Made by a program: the position numbers and the translations under genes. A stretch of 64,000 nucleotides of DNA from positions 21,666 to 85,665 of the forward strand of contig CANPHE010000006.1 of the NCBI GenBank assembly GCA_947573795.1. Direction: 5' to 3'. Below are positions 1 through 9,310 of this stretch, piece after piece. The stretch comes from an uncultured Alistipes sp. (GTDB lineage Bacteria > Bacteroidota > Bacteroidia > Bacteroidales > Rikenellaceae). Every line of letters begins with the position of its first letter. The first letter of the stretch is position 1. The notes under the pieces are model-generated. The model was given only the letters and a program-made list of their open reading frames with translations. It was not told where the DNA came from and did not search any database.

Positions 1-2565
1 ACCTCGGTGCTCTCGATCGAGCGCGCGGAGGGTCTCGCCGCCGCGCTCAATACGGCGGCCAAGACCATCACGGTGACCTTCCCGGCCGATTTCGAGGAGG
101 GACGTTTGATCGTCATGTTCTACGACGGCGCCGATAACGTCGTGCTCAAACCGCTGGTCTTCACGACCCTCGCAGGAGCTCCGACCGGCATCCGCTCGGC
201 CGACGACCTGAAGGCTTTCGCTTCGGCCTTGAATGCGGGCAAGAGCCTCGCGAAGTGGACGATCGAGGGCGAAATCAAGCTCATGGGCGACATCGACATG
301 ACGGGTGTCGACTGGAGCGACTACGTAATCGGCGGCAAGGTGACGCCCAGCACGACGGATGCCAACAAGGCCGTCGAGTATGCGATGGGCGAACAGGTCT
401 TCGCCAAGGTATTCAACGGCGACGGCCACACGATCCGCAACATCGATTGGACGTTCGACGTGGCGGACGGCAATGCGGCCCACGGCCTCTTCTCGGCGCT
501 CGCGGCCGAGGGCGAAATCAAGAACCTCACGCTCGAAGGCCGCATCCGGCTGACGGGCGATGCTCCGCAGGGCGCTGCGATCGGTGCCGTGGTCGGTTAT
601 GCCGAGGGCAAACTCACGAATTGCCGCAGCAAGGTAGCGATCGCCTTCGAAGGCAGCGATGCGGCCAACGTCTCGGTATGCCAGGGCGGTATCGCCGGGT
701 ATGCTTCGAAAGCCGTGCTGAGCGGATGCGTCAACGACGGCGCGCTCACCTGCGGCACGATCGCCAACACGGGCAACGGCACCAACTCGGGCTTCCACCA
801 GGGCGGTATCGTCGGCGTGATGAAGGAGACGACGCTGACGGAGTGCGTCAACAACGGTGCGCTCAGCGCTCCTGCGGGCCGTGGCGGCGGTATCGTGGCC
901 GTGGCGACGAGCGGTACGGCGACTTCGTGCACGAACAACGGCACGGTGCAGGACGACGTGGCGGGTATCTTCGGCGCCAATCCCGGCTACAAGCGCATGG
1001 GCGGTCTGGCCGGAGGCGCTTCGGCCGGCATGACCTTCACGGCATGCGTCAACAACGGCAACGTCTTCTCGCAGTTAGGATGCCGCACGGGCGGCTTCGT
1101 CGGCCACAACGAGGGCAAGATCGTCAAGTGCGAGAACAAGGGCATCATCCTCTCCGACCATACGGCGTCGGGATCGAACCTCCACGGTGCGGGATGGGCC
1201 GCCGGATACAACAAGAGCGCGGATCTGATCGCGGAGTGCATCATCGGCGGCCGCGTGGGCGACTGGACCGAATATAAGAACGATCCCTCGAAAGCACCCG
1301 CCGCGACCTATGCGATGGCCGTCGTACACGGCCAGTTCAACCCGGCGCTCAACGGACTGAGCGATCTGATGGACGAATACTACGAATGGACGCTCAAGAC
1401 GCAGCGCGAACTGGCGCCCGGCGTCACCTATTACCACTATTCGATGAACAACTTCGCGCAGAACGTCTACGTCGTCGAAGCCGATCTGTCGAATCCTTCG
1501 GTGATGATCGAGACGGTCATCGCCGACGAATTGTGCCTCAATCCCAACGCCAACAACAACTCGAACAACGGCAAGAACATCCGCGAAACGCTGTCGGAGA
1601 CCTGCGTGCGCCGTCGCGCCGAGGGCCGCAACGTCGTGGCGGGTATCAATACCGGTTTCTTCAATTCGCACGACGGTTTCCCGCGCGGATTCCACATCGA
1701 ATACGGCGAACCGGTCTTCGTCAACAACCCCACCGTCCGCAAGAGTCTGACGAACCATCGTCCCGGCTTCACCTTCTTCGAGGACCGGACGATCAGCTTC
1801 AGCAACCGCGACTTCTCGGGCAGCGTCGAGGTCGGCGGCAAGGAGTACGAATTCTATTCGGTCAACGATACGATCGTGCGGCTGAACAATACGGACGGCT
1901 ACGAGGCCAACCTCCTCACGTCGCGCTTCAAGAAGGAGCCCCATCCGGGTATCTTCAACGCCGTAGGCACCGAGGCGCTCTTCATCGCGGGTCGCGGCAC
2001 CAAGCCGCTGACCGTCAACACGGGCTGGATCGACGGCACGGTGACCGCCGTAGTCGACGGCCGCGGCGGCAAACAGATCGACGTGCCGTTCGTCGACGAG
2101 CGTACCGACTGGGTGCTGCAACTCACCGGCACGAAGGCCGAGGCGCTGGCGTCGGTCAAGGCGGGCGATGCGATCCGCATCTCGATGAGCGTCGAGATCG
2201 GCGACGTCGTGAAGCCGATCGTCACGCACAATGCCAGCATGTACCGTTTCGTCAACGACGGCAAACAGGTCGCCGTGAGCGATACGAGTCTGATGCCGGC
2301 GACCTGCATCGGCGCCGACGAGGCGGGCAAGATCGTGAAACTGGTCGCCATCGACGGCCGCACCTCCTCGGATACGGGTATGAATTACCTGCACCTGGCC
2401 CGCACGATGCTCAAACTCGGCTGCTACAACGCCATCCGCTTCGACGGCGGCGGCTCGACGACCATGTGGACCTGGCAGGACGGTGCGGGCAGCATCGTCA
2501 ACCATCCGTGCGATTCGAAGGGCGAGCGCAGTTGCATGAACTACATGCACGTACGTATTCAGTAA
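1..2565 (+). CDS. Secreted GLUG-repeat protein with C-terminal phosphodiester glycosidase (NAGPA-type) domain, 5' partial
   Basis: The reading frame is open to base 1, so the GTG at 7 is probably internal and the true start, with any signal peptide, lies outside the window. The first ~55 residues resemble the end of a beta-sandwich module. Residues ~58-410 hold glycine-rich GLUG-type repeats of the form GGIVG...TECVNNG. From ~480 to the end is a NAGPA-type domain with an N-GFF-like motif (NTGFFN) and the hallmark FDGGGSTTMW near the C-terminus. The family hydrolyses sugar-1-phosphodiesters, as in the GlcNAc-1-phosphodiester uncovering enzyme; activity here is inferred. The next gene follows after 27 nt, and its GLUG region is clearly related, so the two are probably co-transcribed. 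A second NAGPA protein sits in the PUL at 34.6-36.2 kb. Confidence 0.85.
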   Translation, partial: TSVLSIERAEGLAAALNTAAKTITVTFPADFEEGRLIVMFYDGADNVVLKPLVFTTLAGAPTGIRSADDLKAFASALNAGKSLAKWTIEGEIKLMGDIDMTGVDWSDYVIGGKVTPSTTDANKAVEYAMGEQVFAKVFNGDGHTIRNIDWTFDVADGNAAHGLFSALAAEGEIKNLTLEGRIRLTGDAPQGAAIGAVVGYAEGKLTNCRSKVAIAFEGSDAANVSVCQGGIAGYASKAVLSGCVNDGALTCGTIANTGNGTNSGFHQGGIVGVMKETTLTECVNNGALSAPAGRGGGIVAVATSGTATSCTNNGTVQDDVAGIFGANPGYKRMGGLAGGASAGMTFTACVNNGNVFSQLGCRTGGFVGHNEGKIVKCENKGIILSDHTASGSNLHGAGWAAGYNKSADLIAECIIGGRVGDWTEYKNDPSKAPAATYAMAVVHGQFNPALNGLSDLMDEYYEWTLKTQRELAPGVTYYHYSMNNFAQNVYVVEADLSNPSVMIETVIADELCLNPNANNNSNNGKNIRETLSETCVRRRAEGRNVVAGINTGFFNSHDGFPRGFHIEYGEPVFVNNPTVRKSLTNHRPGFTFFEDRTISFSNRDFSGSVEVGGKEYEFYSVNDTIVRLNNTDGYEANLLTSRFKKEPHPGIFNAVGTEALFIAGRGTKPLTVNTGWIDGTVTAVVDGRGGKQIDVPFVDERTDWVLQLTGTKAEALASVKAGDAIRISMSVEIGDVVKPIVTHNASMYRFVNDGKQVAVSDTSLMPATCIGADEAGKIVKLVAIDGRTSSDTGMNYLHLARTMLKLGCYNAIRFDGGGSTTMWTWQDGAGSIVNHPCDSKGERSCMNYMHVRIQ

Positions 2566-2592
2566 CCACACAGTGCTTATAAAAGAACAGAT

Positions 2593-5034
2593 ATGAAAAA
2601 GATAGCGAATACGTTGTTGTGCCTGCTGCTCCTGGTGGCGGTGGGGTGCGACACCTACGACGATACGCGTGTAAAGGAAGACCTCGACGTGGTCGGCAAG
2701 CGTATCGAAGCGCTCGAAAAGGCGGCCGAGGGGTTGCAGGGGCAGTTGAATGCCCTCTCGCAGTTGATCGGAAGCTCGTTCGTGTCGCTCATTTCGACCG
2801 ATGCCGACGGCAATTACGTCATCACCTATATGGATCACGGCGGCGAACGGCATACGCTGACCGTCGCCACGCAGCGGGAGGTCGTCACGATGCCGGTGGT
2901 CGGCATCGCGCAGGATACCGACGGCGAATGGTACTGGCGCACGACGGCCGATAACGGCAAGACCTGGGAATGGATTCTGGTCGACGGCGCAAAAGTCCGC
3001 GTCGGCGGTACGGCCCCCGTGGTGGGTATCGACGCCGAAGGCTACTGGACGGTCAACGGCGAGCCGCTGACCGACGACAAAGGCAACAAACTGCTGGCCG
3101 ACGACGTGAGCAACGTGCTGTTCCGTCGGGCTTATGTCGACGAGAAGACGGGCGAGGCCGTGTTCGTCCTGGCGGACGGCACGGAAGTGCGCCTGCGGAT
3201 GTTCGAGGCGCTGAAGATCGCTTTCGACCGTCCGACCTATACGGCCGTGGCCGACTACGCGACGCGCGTGAAGATCCGCTATACGGTCTCCGGCTCGCAG
3301 GCCGAAGGAGCCGTCGTGGACCTCTTTACGGCCTACAACGTCGATGCAGAGATCGATCCGTCGGTCTCGACGATCAGCGTAGCCCTCAAGGAGGGCGCTA
3401 CGGAGGGCAATATCCTCGTCATGGCGCATGCCGACGGCAACACGGTGCTGCGTCCGTTGTTCTTCACCTTCGGAGAGGCCGAGATTCAACAGCCCGTCTA
3501 CAACGGCTCGACGGCCGACGTGGTGCTGGAAGGCGACATGACGCAGTTCGAGGTGAAGGTCTCGGCGAGCATCGATTACGAAGTCTCGGTCGACGAGTCG
3601 GCTTCGAAATGGCTCATCTACAACTCGACGCGTGCGCTGACCACGACGACGCACCTCTTTACGGCCGACTACTACGAGGATGCCAGCGGCGCGATCCGTA
3701 CGGGTACGATCCGCTTCGCGAACGCACTCTACGACATTTCGGCGGCGATCGTCGTCAAGCAGTCGCCCAAGATTCCGGAGGGCGGCGGAGGCGGTATCTC
3801 CACGGCGGCCGACCTGCTGGGATTCGCGGCGGCGGTCAACGCCGGAGCAAGCACGGCGCGCTGGCAGAACGAAGCCGGCGAAGTGGTGTTGCTCAACGAC
3901 ATCGATATGGGAGCCGTAGAGTCGTGGACGCCCATCGGCGGCGTGGACGGCGGCGGTTGGAACACCACCACGCCCTACAAGACCGTGAATCCCTTCAAGG
4001 GTACGTTCGACGGCCAGGGCTTCGCCATCAAGAATCTCCGCTATACGGCCGACATGACCACCAAGCAGTACGGGTACGCCCTCTTCGGTTCGATCGAGGA
4101 CGCAACGGTGCGCAACCTGACGCTCGGCGACGCCCAGACCGAGGTGACCTGGACCTTCACGGGCATGGCTCCGAAGGCTACGACGTGCGCTTCGCTGGCG
4201 GCCTATGCCGTCAACTCGACGGTCGAGAACTGTACGAACTACTACAACATCGACTTCGCGGGCGACAACGCCGCCGAGGAGGTTTGCGTCGTCTCGGGAC
4301 TCATCGGTGCCATCAAGAACTCGACGATCGGCGGCCGCGCCAAGTCGCTGGGCTGCGTGAACCGCGGATTCGTCCGTACGGGCAAGATCACCAACAACGG
4401 CAACGGCGGAGGCGGCATGCAGACGGCGGGCATCGTCGGTTTCATGGCCAAGGATGCCGGCAACCTGGTGCAGTACTGCGTCAACTACGGCCATATCAGC
4501 TGCCCCTCGGGACGTACGGGCGGTCTGGTCGCCACGCTCATGAACGGTAATGTCAAGAATTCGGACAACCGCGGTACGGTCGAGGACGACTTGGCCGGGA
4601 AGTATGAAGGCTCGGCCCGCGAGAACGCCTACAACTTCAAGCGTATGGGCGGCCTGGTCGGCGGTACGGACGATCTGAAGAAGACCCCTACGGCGACGAT
4701 CGAGAGCTGTACGAACTTCGGCAACGTCATGACCCACATCGGTGCGCGTACGGGCGGTTTCGTCGGACACTCCAACATCCAGATCATCGGCTGCTCGAAC
4801 CAGGGCGCCATCCTGGGCGACAAGTACAACGCCGATCACGGTCCGGCCTGGGCTTGCGGCTATTCGAGCAAGTCGACGGATACGTGGACCAATGTCCGCG
4901 ACTGCTCGATGGGCGGTTACGTCGGCAGCTACGAGACCTATAAGGACAATCCGACCTCGGCGCCCGCCGCTACGGCCGACAATGCCTTCTCGTACAAGAA
5001 TGCCGATTACTACGATCCGTCGATCAACAACTAA
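2593..5034 (+). CDS. DUF4988-type lipoprotein with GLUG repeats
   Basis: This is an 813-residue surface lipoprotein. The signal peptide ends in a lipobox (LVAVGC, Cys at ~19). It is followed by a short coiled coil (VGKRIEALEKAAEGLQ) typical of Bacteroidota DUF4988 proteins. Two repeated beta modules follow (YWTVNGEPLTDDKG style), then a BACON-like stretch around residues 300-395. A linker of prolines and glycines leads to GLUG-type repeats from ~400 to the end. No catalytic motif is visible, so it is more likely a binding or scaffold protein than an enzyme. It lies 27 nt after the phosphodiester glycosidase gene and 20 nt before the next DUF4988 lipoprotein. Substrate is unknown. Confidence 0.85.
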   Translation: MKKIANTLLCLLLLVAVGCDTYDDTRVKEDLDVVGKRIEALEKAAEGLQGQLNALSQLIGSSFVSLISTDADGNYVITYMDHGGERHTLTVATQREVVTMPVVGIAQDTDGEWYWRTTADNGKTWEWILVDGAKVRVGGTAPVVGIDAEGYWTVNGEPLTDDKGNKLLADDVSNVLFRRAYVDEKTGEAVFVLADGTEVRLRMFEALKIAFDRPTYTAVADYATRVKIRYTVSGSQAEGAVVDLFTAYNVDAEIDPSVSTISVALKEGATEGNILVMAHADGNTVLRPLFFTFGEAEIQQPVYNGSTADVVLEGDMTQFEVKVSASIDYEVSVDESASKWLIYNSTRALTTTTHLFTADYYEDASGAIRTGTIRFANALYDISAAIVVKQSPKIPEGGGGGISTAADLLGFAAAVNAGASTARWQNEAGEVVLLNDIDMGAVESWTPIGGVDGGGWNTTTPYKTVNPFKGTFDGQGFAIKNLRYTADMTTKQYGYALFGSIEDATVRNLTLGDAQTEVTWTFTGMAPKATTCASLAAYAVNSTVENCTNYYNIDFAGDNAAEEVCVVSGLIGAIKNSTIGGRAKSLGCVNRGFVRTGKITNNGNGGGGMQTAGIVGFMAKDAGNLVQYCVNYGHISCPSGRTGGLVATLMNGNVKNSDNRGTVEDDLAGKYEGSARENAYNFKRMGGLVGGTDDLKKTPTATIESCTNFGNVMTHIGARTGGFVGHSNIQIIGCSNQGAILGDKYNADHGPAWACGYSSKSTDTWTNVRDCSMGGYVGSYETYKDNPTSAPAATADNAFSYKNADYYDPSINN

Positions 5035-5054
5035 TGCGCTAAAACGGAACTAAC

Positions 5055-8000
5055 ATGAAAAAGATATTTCAAATCATCACGCTGCTGGTCGCCGCCGTTT
5101 CCTGCGCATGCAGCGACTTCGACGACTCGGGCCTGCGCAAGCGCATCGACGACTACAAGAACCGGATCGAGGCGCTGAAGGCCAAGAGCGAGACGCTCGC
5201 CGCGCAGCTCGCCGATCTGAGCTACCTCACCGGCGGCAACGTCATCACCTCGGTGTCGCAGGATGCCGAAGGCAAGTATGTCGTGACCTACAAGGACAAC
5301 GCCGACAAGGAGCATACGCTCGTGCTGGCCACCATGTCCGATATCCTCGACGTGCCGATCGTGGGCGTGCAGCTCGGCGAGGACGGCATCTACTACTGGA
5401 CGCAGTGCGTCGACGGCCGGATTTCGTGGCTGACCGACGCCGAGGGCAACAAATTCCCGGTGAGCGGCTATACGCCGACCATCTCGGTCGACCAGGAGGG
5501 TTACTGGACCATCGACGGCGAGCGGCTGACCGATGCGTCGGGCAAGCCCGTCGAGGCGAACGACTCGGCTTCGTCGGTTTTCCGCGCTGCGGGACTCGAT
5601 GCCGACGGGAATTTCTCGCTGACGCTCGGCGACGGTACGACCCTCACGCTTCCGGTATTCAACACCCTCAACCTCAAGCTCGATGCGGCTCCCGTCACGA
5701 TGGTGGCGGACGTCGCACGGCCCCTGAGCGTCGCCTATGCCCTTTCGGGCGAGGCGGCCGAGCAGGCGATCGTCGCCCTGGCCAAGGTCGAGGGCGTCGA
5801 GGCCAAGCTCGACACCGAGAAGCAGACGATCGACATCTCCTTCGGCGAGACCTTCTCGCAGGGCAGCGTGATCGTCATGGCCTACGACCTGGCGGAGAAC
5901 GTCGTGGTTCGTCCGTTGTTCTTCCGCACCTCGGCGCTCGGCACGGTGGTCATTACCACGGCCGACGAACTGACGGCCTTCGCCGCGGCGGTCAATGCCG
6001 GCGGCGAGCAGGCTGCGGGCAAGGCGGTGCTGGGTGCCGATATCGACCTGAAGGGCGCAGCCTGGACGCCGATCGGCAACGGCAGCTATACGACCGCGAA
6101 CAAAATTTCGGGCGCGACTTTCCAGGGAACGTTCGACGGCAAGGGCTATAAGATCACGAACCTGAAGATCGCGGTTCCGGCCGATGCGGCCGCCGGATCG
6201 GCCTGGGGCCTTTTCGGTGTGCTGGAAGGTGCCGAAGTGCGCAACGTCGTGATCGGCGAGGGTTCGTCGCTGACCTCTACGGCGGCCGCCATGACCGCGA
6301 TGGGTGCCGTCGCAGGCTATGCCTACGATGCGACGGTGGAGAACTGCGAAAACCATGCGGCGATCGATTTCGCCGGAGGTTCGGACAACGTACGCGAATC
6401 GATCGGCGGCGTGGTGGGTGCAACCTGCACGGCCGAGGTCGACTGCGTGGTGACGGGCTGCAAGAACTACGGCCGCATCTCGTCGACCAATACGGTCAAC
6501 ACGAAGAACGGCGGTACGGGATTCTCGGTCGGCGGCATCGTCGGCTTCACCGATGCGCTGGGTACTCCGGCGACGCGGTGCCGTGTGGAGAACTGCGTGA
6601 ACGAGGGTGCGATCGAGGCTCAAGCCACGCGTACGGCGGGTATCGTCGCCTCGATGAACAAGTATAGCGAGGCGAAGGGCTGTACGAACAACGCGGCGGT
6701 CGTCTGCACCGACACGAAGGCGTCGAACAGCCGTGTGGCCGGCATCGTTTCGGGCATGGGCGCCCAGACGAGCCTGGTGAACTGCGTGAACAACGGCGGC
6801 GTCACGTTCGCCGTCGCGGGCGATACGACGCACGGCTATGCGGCCGGCATCGCGGGCCAGACCAACGACAATTCGTGTGTGATCGACGGCTGCGAGAACT
6901 ACGGCACGGTACTTTCGGATATCATCGATGCAGCGACGAACAAATACATCGCCATCGTCTGCGCCAATACCAACAAGAAGACGGTCGCCATCCGCAACTG
7001 CAAGGTCGGCGGCAAGATCGGTCCTTACTCGGGCGGTGCGGAAGGCGCTACGGAGCTGACCGAAGCGAACTACGCGCAGTATATCTATTTCAGCCTCGCG
7101 GGTGCGGAGCCCGTGTTGGAGAACAACGTTTTCGCGAGCGGCGGCATCACGCCTCCGCCCGCGAAAGGTATCGCTACGGCGGAGGAGCTCATGGCCTTCC
7201 GCGATGCGGTCAACCGCGGCGAGAGCACGGCTGAGTGGGAGGACGAACAAGGCGTCGTCAACCTGCTGAAGGATATCGACCTGTCGGGTGCCGGCGTGTG
7301 GACGCCGATCGGCAATGCGTCGGCGAAGTGGTCGAACTCCGAGTTCACCGTGACGGGCAATGCCTTCAAGGGGACGTTCGACGGCGGCGGCCATGCCCTG
7401 CGCAACGTGAAGCTCGCCTATGCGGGCGGCGATGCCAATGCGGCATACGGTCTGTTCGGCGTGCTGGAGGACGCTACGGTGCGTAACCTCACGATCGGTG
7501 CGGCCGAGGGCGATGCGAGCTCGCTGACGGTGACCGCCACGGGCGGCCCGGCCGAAATCGGCGTCGTTGCGGGTTCCTGCTGCGACGCAACGATCTCCGA
7601 GGTGGTCAACTATGCGAAGATCGTCTACGACGGTACGTGCGGCGACAAACGCATCTCGACGGCGATGGTCGGCCTGGCATACGCCTCGGCCAAGGGTACG
7701 ACGCTCGAACACCTGACGAACTACGGCGCGATCGTATGCGATACGCACGGCAATTCGTCCAACGGTCTGGGCAATGCGATCCATATCGGAGGCATCTGCG
7801 GCGTAGCGTCGGGCAATACGAACAACAAGGTCTCCAATACGATCGCCTATTGCGACAACTACGGCGGCATGACCTCCAATTCGGCCCGTACGTCGGGCAT
7901 CGTCGCCGCGGCGAACAACTATACGGCGCTCAATTCGTGCATCAACCACGGCGATCAGTACAATACGTGCGGCAACTCGGGCCGTCTGGGCAATATCACC

Positions 8001-9305
8001 TGCATCACGGGTACGAGTTGTCCGATGACCGACTGCGTGAACAACGGCGATCTGGTAAGCACGATGGGTGCTCGCTGCGGCGGACTGGTCAGCCTGGCCA
8101 ACCATGCGACCAACTCGTTCAGCGGCTGCGCCAACTACGGCGAGATCATCACCGACAGCGAACAGCGCGGCGTGTTCTTCGGATACAGCGGTTACGTCAC
8201 TTCGTGGGTCAACTGCATCGCGGGCGGCAAAGTGGGCGTCTATAACAACGGACAGTACATTTACGACTCCCACAGCGAAGCCGACCAGGTGCGTTATCTC
8301 GGCGTGCAGAAGTCCGGCTCGCCGATCAACGTGTCGAACATCACCTACCTGATCGGTTCGAGCAGCGGCGGGCCGGGCGTCGACGACCCGGTGGAACCGA
8401 CCCTGCGCATTCTCTTCATCGGCAACAGCTTCACGAAGGATGCCGTCGAACATCTTCCCAAAATAGTCGACGCCGCAGGCATCAAGACCCTGAAAATGAC
8501 GCACCTCTACTACGGCGGCCGGACCATTCCCGAGTACGCCGACGGGTATGCGACGCGCAGCGACTATACTTGCTACAAGTATCTGCCTTCCACCTCGGTA
8601 TGGCTGTCGTACAGCGGCTATACGATCCAGCAGATCGTCAAGGAGGAGCCCTGGGATATCGTCTGCATCCAGGAGCATACGGGCAACAAGGCCGCCTGGG
8701 CGTGGGATGCTACCGAGAAGGGGGCCGTCGAGTCGCTGCTCGCCTCGATCAAGGCCGACAACGCCAAGACCCCGCGTTTCGCCTACATCATGTCGCAGGC
8801 CTACTTCAACATGGATAAGATCGGCGGCAATTCGAAACCCTACATGACCTTCACGACCCAAAGCGAGATGTTCGACGTGATCGTCGCGCAGGCCAAGAAG
8901 GTCCTCGCGGAGACCGAAGTCGAGCAGATCATCCCGACGGGTACCGTCTTGCAGAACCTGCGCACCTCGTCGCTCAACAACGCGATGGACCTCACGCGCG
9001 ACGGCTACCACATGGACTACGGCCTGAGCCGTTATGCGGCGGCCTGCGCGGTCTTCGAAATGCTCGTAGCGCCGGCTTTCGACGGCGTGACGCTCGACGG
9101 CAATGCGTTCCGCTACGACGTTTCGAATACGGCCGACGGCAGCTATACGACGCCCGTTACCGATGCCACGGCTCCCGTAGCCTTGCAGGCGGCGCGTTAT
9201 GCCATTCAGAATCCGTTCACGGTCACCGACATGTCCGTTTCGCCTTCGACGCCCGACAACGGCATCGAGGATACGGATTTCGAAAACGACACCGATAAAG
9301 AGTAA
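5055..9305 (+). CDS. Giant DUF4988/GLUG lipoprotein with C-terminal DUF4886 (SGNH-like) domain
   Basis: This 1416-residue lipoprotein has a signal ending in AVSCAC and then a coiled coil (KRIDDYKNRIEALKAK). It shares the DUF4988-type N-terminus of the preceding gene. Two successive GLUG blocks follow, about residues 300-690 and 715-1095, each opening with a similar 'TADELTAFAAAVN' or 'TAEELMAFRDAVN' segment. This points to internal duplication. After a short linker (GPGVDDP) a DUF4886 domain starts near residue 1115 with the SGNH-type block I IGNSFTKD and carries a DGYHMDYG segment near the end. DUF4886 is an SGNH-like hydrolase family of unknown substrate; esterase activity is inferred. It is separated from the next gene by only 5 nt. 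Confidence 0.85.
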   Translation: MKKIFQIITLLVAAVSCACSDFDDSGLRKRIDDYKNRIEALKAKSETLAAQLADLSYLTGGNVITSVSQDAEGKYVVTYKDNADKEHTLVLATMSDILDVPIVGVQLGEDGIYYWTQCVDGRISWLTDAEGNKFPVSGYTPTISVDQEGYWTIDGERLTDASGKPVEANDSASSVFRAAGLDADGNFSLTLGDGTTLTLPVFNTLNLKLDAAPVTMVADVARPLSVAYALSGEAAEQAIVALAKVEGVEAKLDTEKQTIDISFGETFSQGSVIVMAYDLAENVVVRPLFFRTSALGTVVITTADELTAFAAAVNAGGEQAAGKAVLGADIDLKGAAWTPIGNGSYTTANKISGATFQGTFDGKGYKITNLKIAVPADAAAGSAWGLFGVLEGAEVRNVVIGEGSSLTSTAAAMTAMGAVAGYAYDATVENCENHAAIDFAGGSDNVRESIGGVVGATCTAEVDCVVTGCKNYGRISSTNTVNTKNGGTGFSVGGIVGFTDALGTPATRCRVENCVNEGAIEAQATRTAGIVASMNKYSEAKGCTNNAAVVCTDTKASNSRVAGIVSGMGAQTSLVNCVNNGGVTFAVAGDTTHGYAAGIAGQTNDNSCVIDGCENYGTVLSDIIDAATNKYIAIVCANTNKKTVAIRNCKVGGKIGPYSGGAEGATELTEANYAQYIYFSLAGAEPVLENNVFASGGITPPPAKGIATAEELMAFRDAVNRGESTAEWEDEQGVVNLLKDIDLSGAGVWTPIGNASAKWSNSEFTVTGNAFKGTFDGGGHALRNVKLAYAGGDANAAYGLFGVLEDATVRNLTIGAAEGDASSLTVTATGGPAEIGVVAGSCCDATISEVVNYAKIVYDGTCGDKRISTAMVGLAYASAKGTTLEHLTNYGAIVCDTHGNSSNGLGNAIHIGGICGVASGNTNNKVSNTIAYCDNYGGMTSNSARTSGIVAAANNYTALNSCINHGDQYNTCGNSGRLGNITCITGTSCPMTDCVNNGDLVSTMGARCGGLVSLANHATNSFSGCANYGEIITDSEQRGVFFGYSGYVTSWVNCIAGGKVGVYNNGQYIYDSHSEADQVRYLGVQKSGSPINVSNITYLIGSSSGGPGVDDPVEPTLRILFIGNSFTKDAVEHLPKIVDAAGIKTLKMTHLYYGGRTIPEYADGYATRSDYTCYKYLPSTSVWLSYSGYTIQQIVKEEPWDIVCIQEHTGNKAAWAWDATEKGAVESLLASIKADNAKTPRFAYIMSQAYFNMDKIGGNSKPYMTFTTQSEMFDVIVAQAKKVLAETEVEQIIPTGTVLQNLRTSSLNNAMDLTRDGYHMDYGLSRYAAACAVFEMLVAPAFDGVTLDGNAFRYDVSNTADGSYTTPVTDATAPVALQAARYAIQNPFTVTDMSVSPSTPDNGIEDTDFENDTDKE

Positions 9306-9310
9306 AACCG